Assembly (NCBI GenBank): GCA_022577435.1
Contig: JAKOON010000007.1
Span: forward strand, 19,588,881-19,652,880
From: Embiotoca jacksoni
Lineage: Eukaryota; Chordata; Actinopteri; Embiotocidae
Reading direction: 5' to 3'
DNA: 64,000 nucleotides
Part shown: positions 62,290-64,000 of the stretch, piece after piece
How the letters are laid out: each line of letters begins with the position of its first letter
How positions within the stretch are numbered: position 1 is the stretch's first letter
Notes under the pieces: generated by a model
The model's input: only the letters and a program-made list of their open reading frames with translations
Told to the model about the DNA's origin: nothing
Database searches by the model: none
Position numbers and translations under genes: made by a program

Positions 62290-63200
62290 GTGGGTGTAAA
62301 AATGTATTTAAATAGTGCCATATCACAAGGCACTTAACATAGTAAAGTCCTTACAGACAGAGGGGGCACTGAAAGCTAAAAGCTCTTCCTCCCATTCTAC
62401 TTATAGAAACTCTTGTCTCCGAGAAAGAAGTGCCATATTCAGATAATATGGTACCATACAATTTTTGAGATGAGCTTTGCAAGTCAGGAGAAGGGTTTTA
62501 AAATAAATTCATGATTTTAGTACACTAAAATCATTCATTTATTTCAAAACCCTTCTCAGTCAATAAAGCGAAGCTAATGTATGAAAGTACAATCTCAAGC
62601 TAAATCCCATCAGTTGTGCCACGGCAGCATTTTGGATCGATTTTATTGGGAGATCCTGACAAGGAACTTCAGTATATAACTATATCTAACTGTTGTGCAC
62701 ATGAAAGAGTCGTCATTGACATGAACAAATTGAAACTGATAGGTGTGATTTGAACCAATCTGGTGCAGTTCCTTTAATCCCAACGACATGTTCCAATCTC
62801 CAGTTATAATAAAATGTTGTGATCAATGGTGTCCAATGCAGTGCTGAGGTCTTGCAGGACCAGAGACGAGTCCATTGTCTGACATAATTAGAAGTTCATT
62901 GGTCATTTTAACCAGAGCTGTTTCTGTACTATGATGAACTGAAATCCTGACTGAAAATCTTCACACAAACCGGTCCTGTGCAAATTGTCACATAATTGAT
63001 TTGTGACAGCTTTTTAAAGGATTTTCCAAACAATTTAAAAATAGTTTGCTGAGAAGAATAGCCTTTCTTAAGTAAAGTTTAATTACAGCAGCTTTAAAAG
63101 CTTGAGCTGTGAAGCCTGGTTATAAAGATAAATTGTTCTGATCTAATATGGAAGTGTTACTTAAGGGTAAAACATCTCTGAGCAGTGTTGTTTGGATGGG
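62290..63200 (-). mobile_element. Old L2-like LINE copy
   Basis: Complement of the 52475-54190 family: TATTTAAATAGTGCCATATCAC, TCTTCCTCCCATTCTACTT, CAGCATTTTGGATCG, TGACATGAACAAATTGAAACTGATAGG and TTTGAACCAATCTGG in outline. It extends further 5' than that copy. Heavily decayed. Confidence 0.7.
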
Positions 63201-63715
63201 GTTTGCAGGACAAGGTAATATAGTTGTGTCGTTGTGTTGTAGTTGTGGTGTAGATAGTGGTTGGTCCTGACCAAATTTCCCTTGGGACATGTATAATTAG
63301 TCTGTCTTGGGAATGCAGAAGGGGATAGAGGGAAGGAAGAGAGAAAGAAGAGAAAATAGAGGGAGGGACAAGTCACGGAGGAGAAAGGAGGGATGAGGAC
63401 GGAGGAACGAATGTAGGGAGAGCGGTTAAAGGACATATTCCCTGTGGTCCCTGTGGGTGATGGAGAATGACTGACCCTGACTGCACACACACACACACAA
63501 GTCCTGTCAGAGGGTCGGCAGGGTGCTGCTGAGACAGGCAGGATGTTTTAGTAATCTCCACCAATCAGCTGCCTGCTAGTCTGTGTAATAAATAGAGTGT
63601 GTTTGTGAGAGAGAACGAGCAAGGGAGAGAGAGAGAGGGATTTGCTCTAGTTGTTTTAAATTACAGCCTGCACTCTCTAGGTGAATAACCCCTCACCTAC
63701 ACACTTTAGTTGCTG

Positions 63716-63717
<2 letters not shown>

Positions 63718-63777
<60 letters not shown>

Positions 63778-63826
63778 GCACACGCACACGCACACACACG
63801 CACACACACGCACACACACACACACA
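63718..63826. repeat. (CA)n microsatellite with CG-containing variants
   Basis: Pure CA to about 63772, then CACG and CACACACG variants to 63826. Confidence 0.95.
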
Positions 63827-64000
63827 TGCACCATCAATGGCCAATAAACACTGTATTAGCCACCTTGAACAGGGACACACACACATGCGTGACCAGCAGC
63901 CTTGGCTGGGCTCTGTGAGACAGAAACACGGAGGACAGCAGGGTCCTGCTGGCTGACCAACCTTGTTATTAAGTCAGGGTGGCCAAACACAACAAAGCAG

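Overview
The window is nuclear DNA from a teleost fish. It has intron-rich vertebrate genes with GT-AG splice sites, long CA/GT microsatellites, and many fish-type repeats (Tc1-like transposons, L2- and RTE-like LINE fragments, PIF/Harbinger remnants). The species cannot be told from sequence alone. Products were assigned by recognising protein families by eye; no database search was run.

Layout. 1-3.0 kb holds two decayed transposons. 3.6-6.1 kb carries the last three coding exons of a CFAP96 (C4orf47-like) ciliary gene on +. 6.5-16.4 kb is mostly mobile-element debris: an integrase-type transposase fragment, a decayed transposase-like gene of unassigned family, an internally deleted RTE-like LINE and a Harbinger remnant. 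16.4-19.7 kb looks like a non-coding snoRNA host gene, with a TATA/ZNF143-type promoter, a 5'TOP-like start, five short exons without a shared reading frame, and introns holding one C/D box and one H/ACA box snoRNA candidate about 78 nt before the 3' splice sites. A third GC-rich H/ACA-like structure lies in intron 2. 21.1-26.4 kb is HVCN1, the voltage-gated proton channel (+), apparently complete.

26.5-47.65 kb is TCTN1 (tectonic-1) on -, apparently complete in 14 coding exons, including a 21-nt microexon and two inferred GC-AG introns; one acceptor is fed by a (TG)n tract. HVCN1 and TCTN1 are convergent, with polyadenylation signals about 45 bp apart. The same HVCN1-TCTN1 adjacency is, from memory, found on human 12q24. 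The TCTN1 introns carry an internally deleted Tc1 element, other Tc1 remnants, a CACATG-rich MITE and several LINE 3' ends.

47.65-64 kb has no convincing intact gene. It holds Tc1 and LINE copies, long microsatellites, a possible immunoglobulin-domain remnant and several AT/homeobox-motif-rich stretches that could be conserved non-coding elements.

Together, CFAP96 and TCTN1 are both ciliary genes, HVCN1 is a membrane proton channel, and the snoRNA host would supply rRNA/snRNA modification guides. Nothing in the sequence suggests they act in one pathway.
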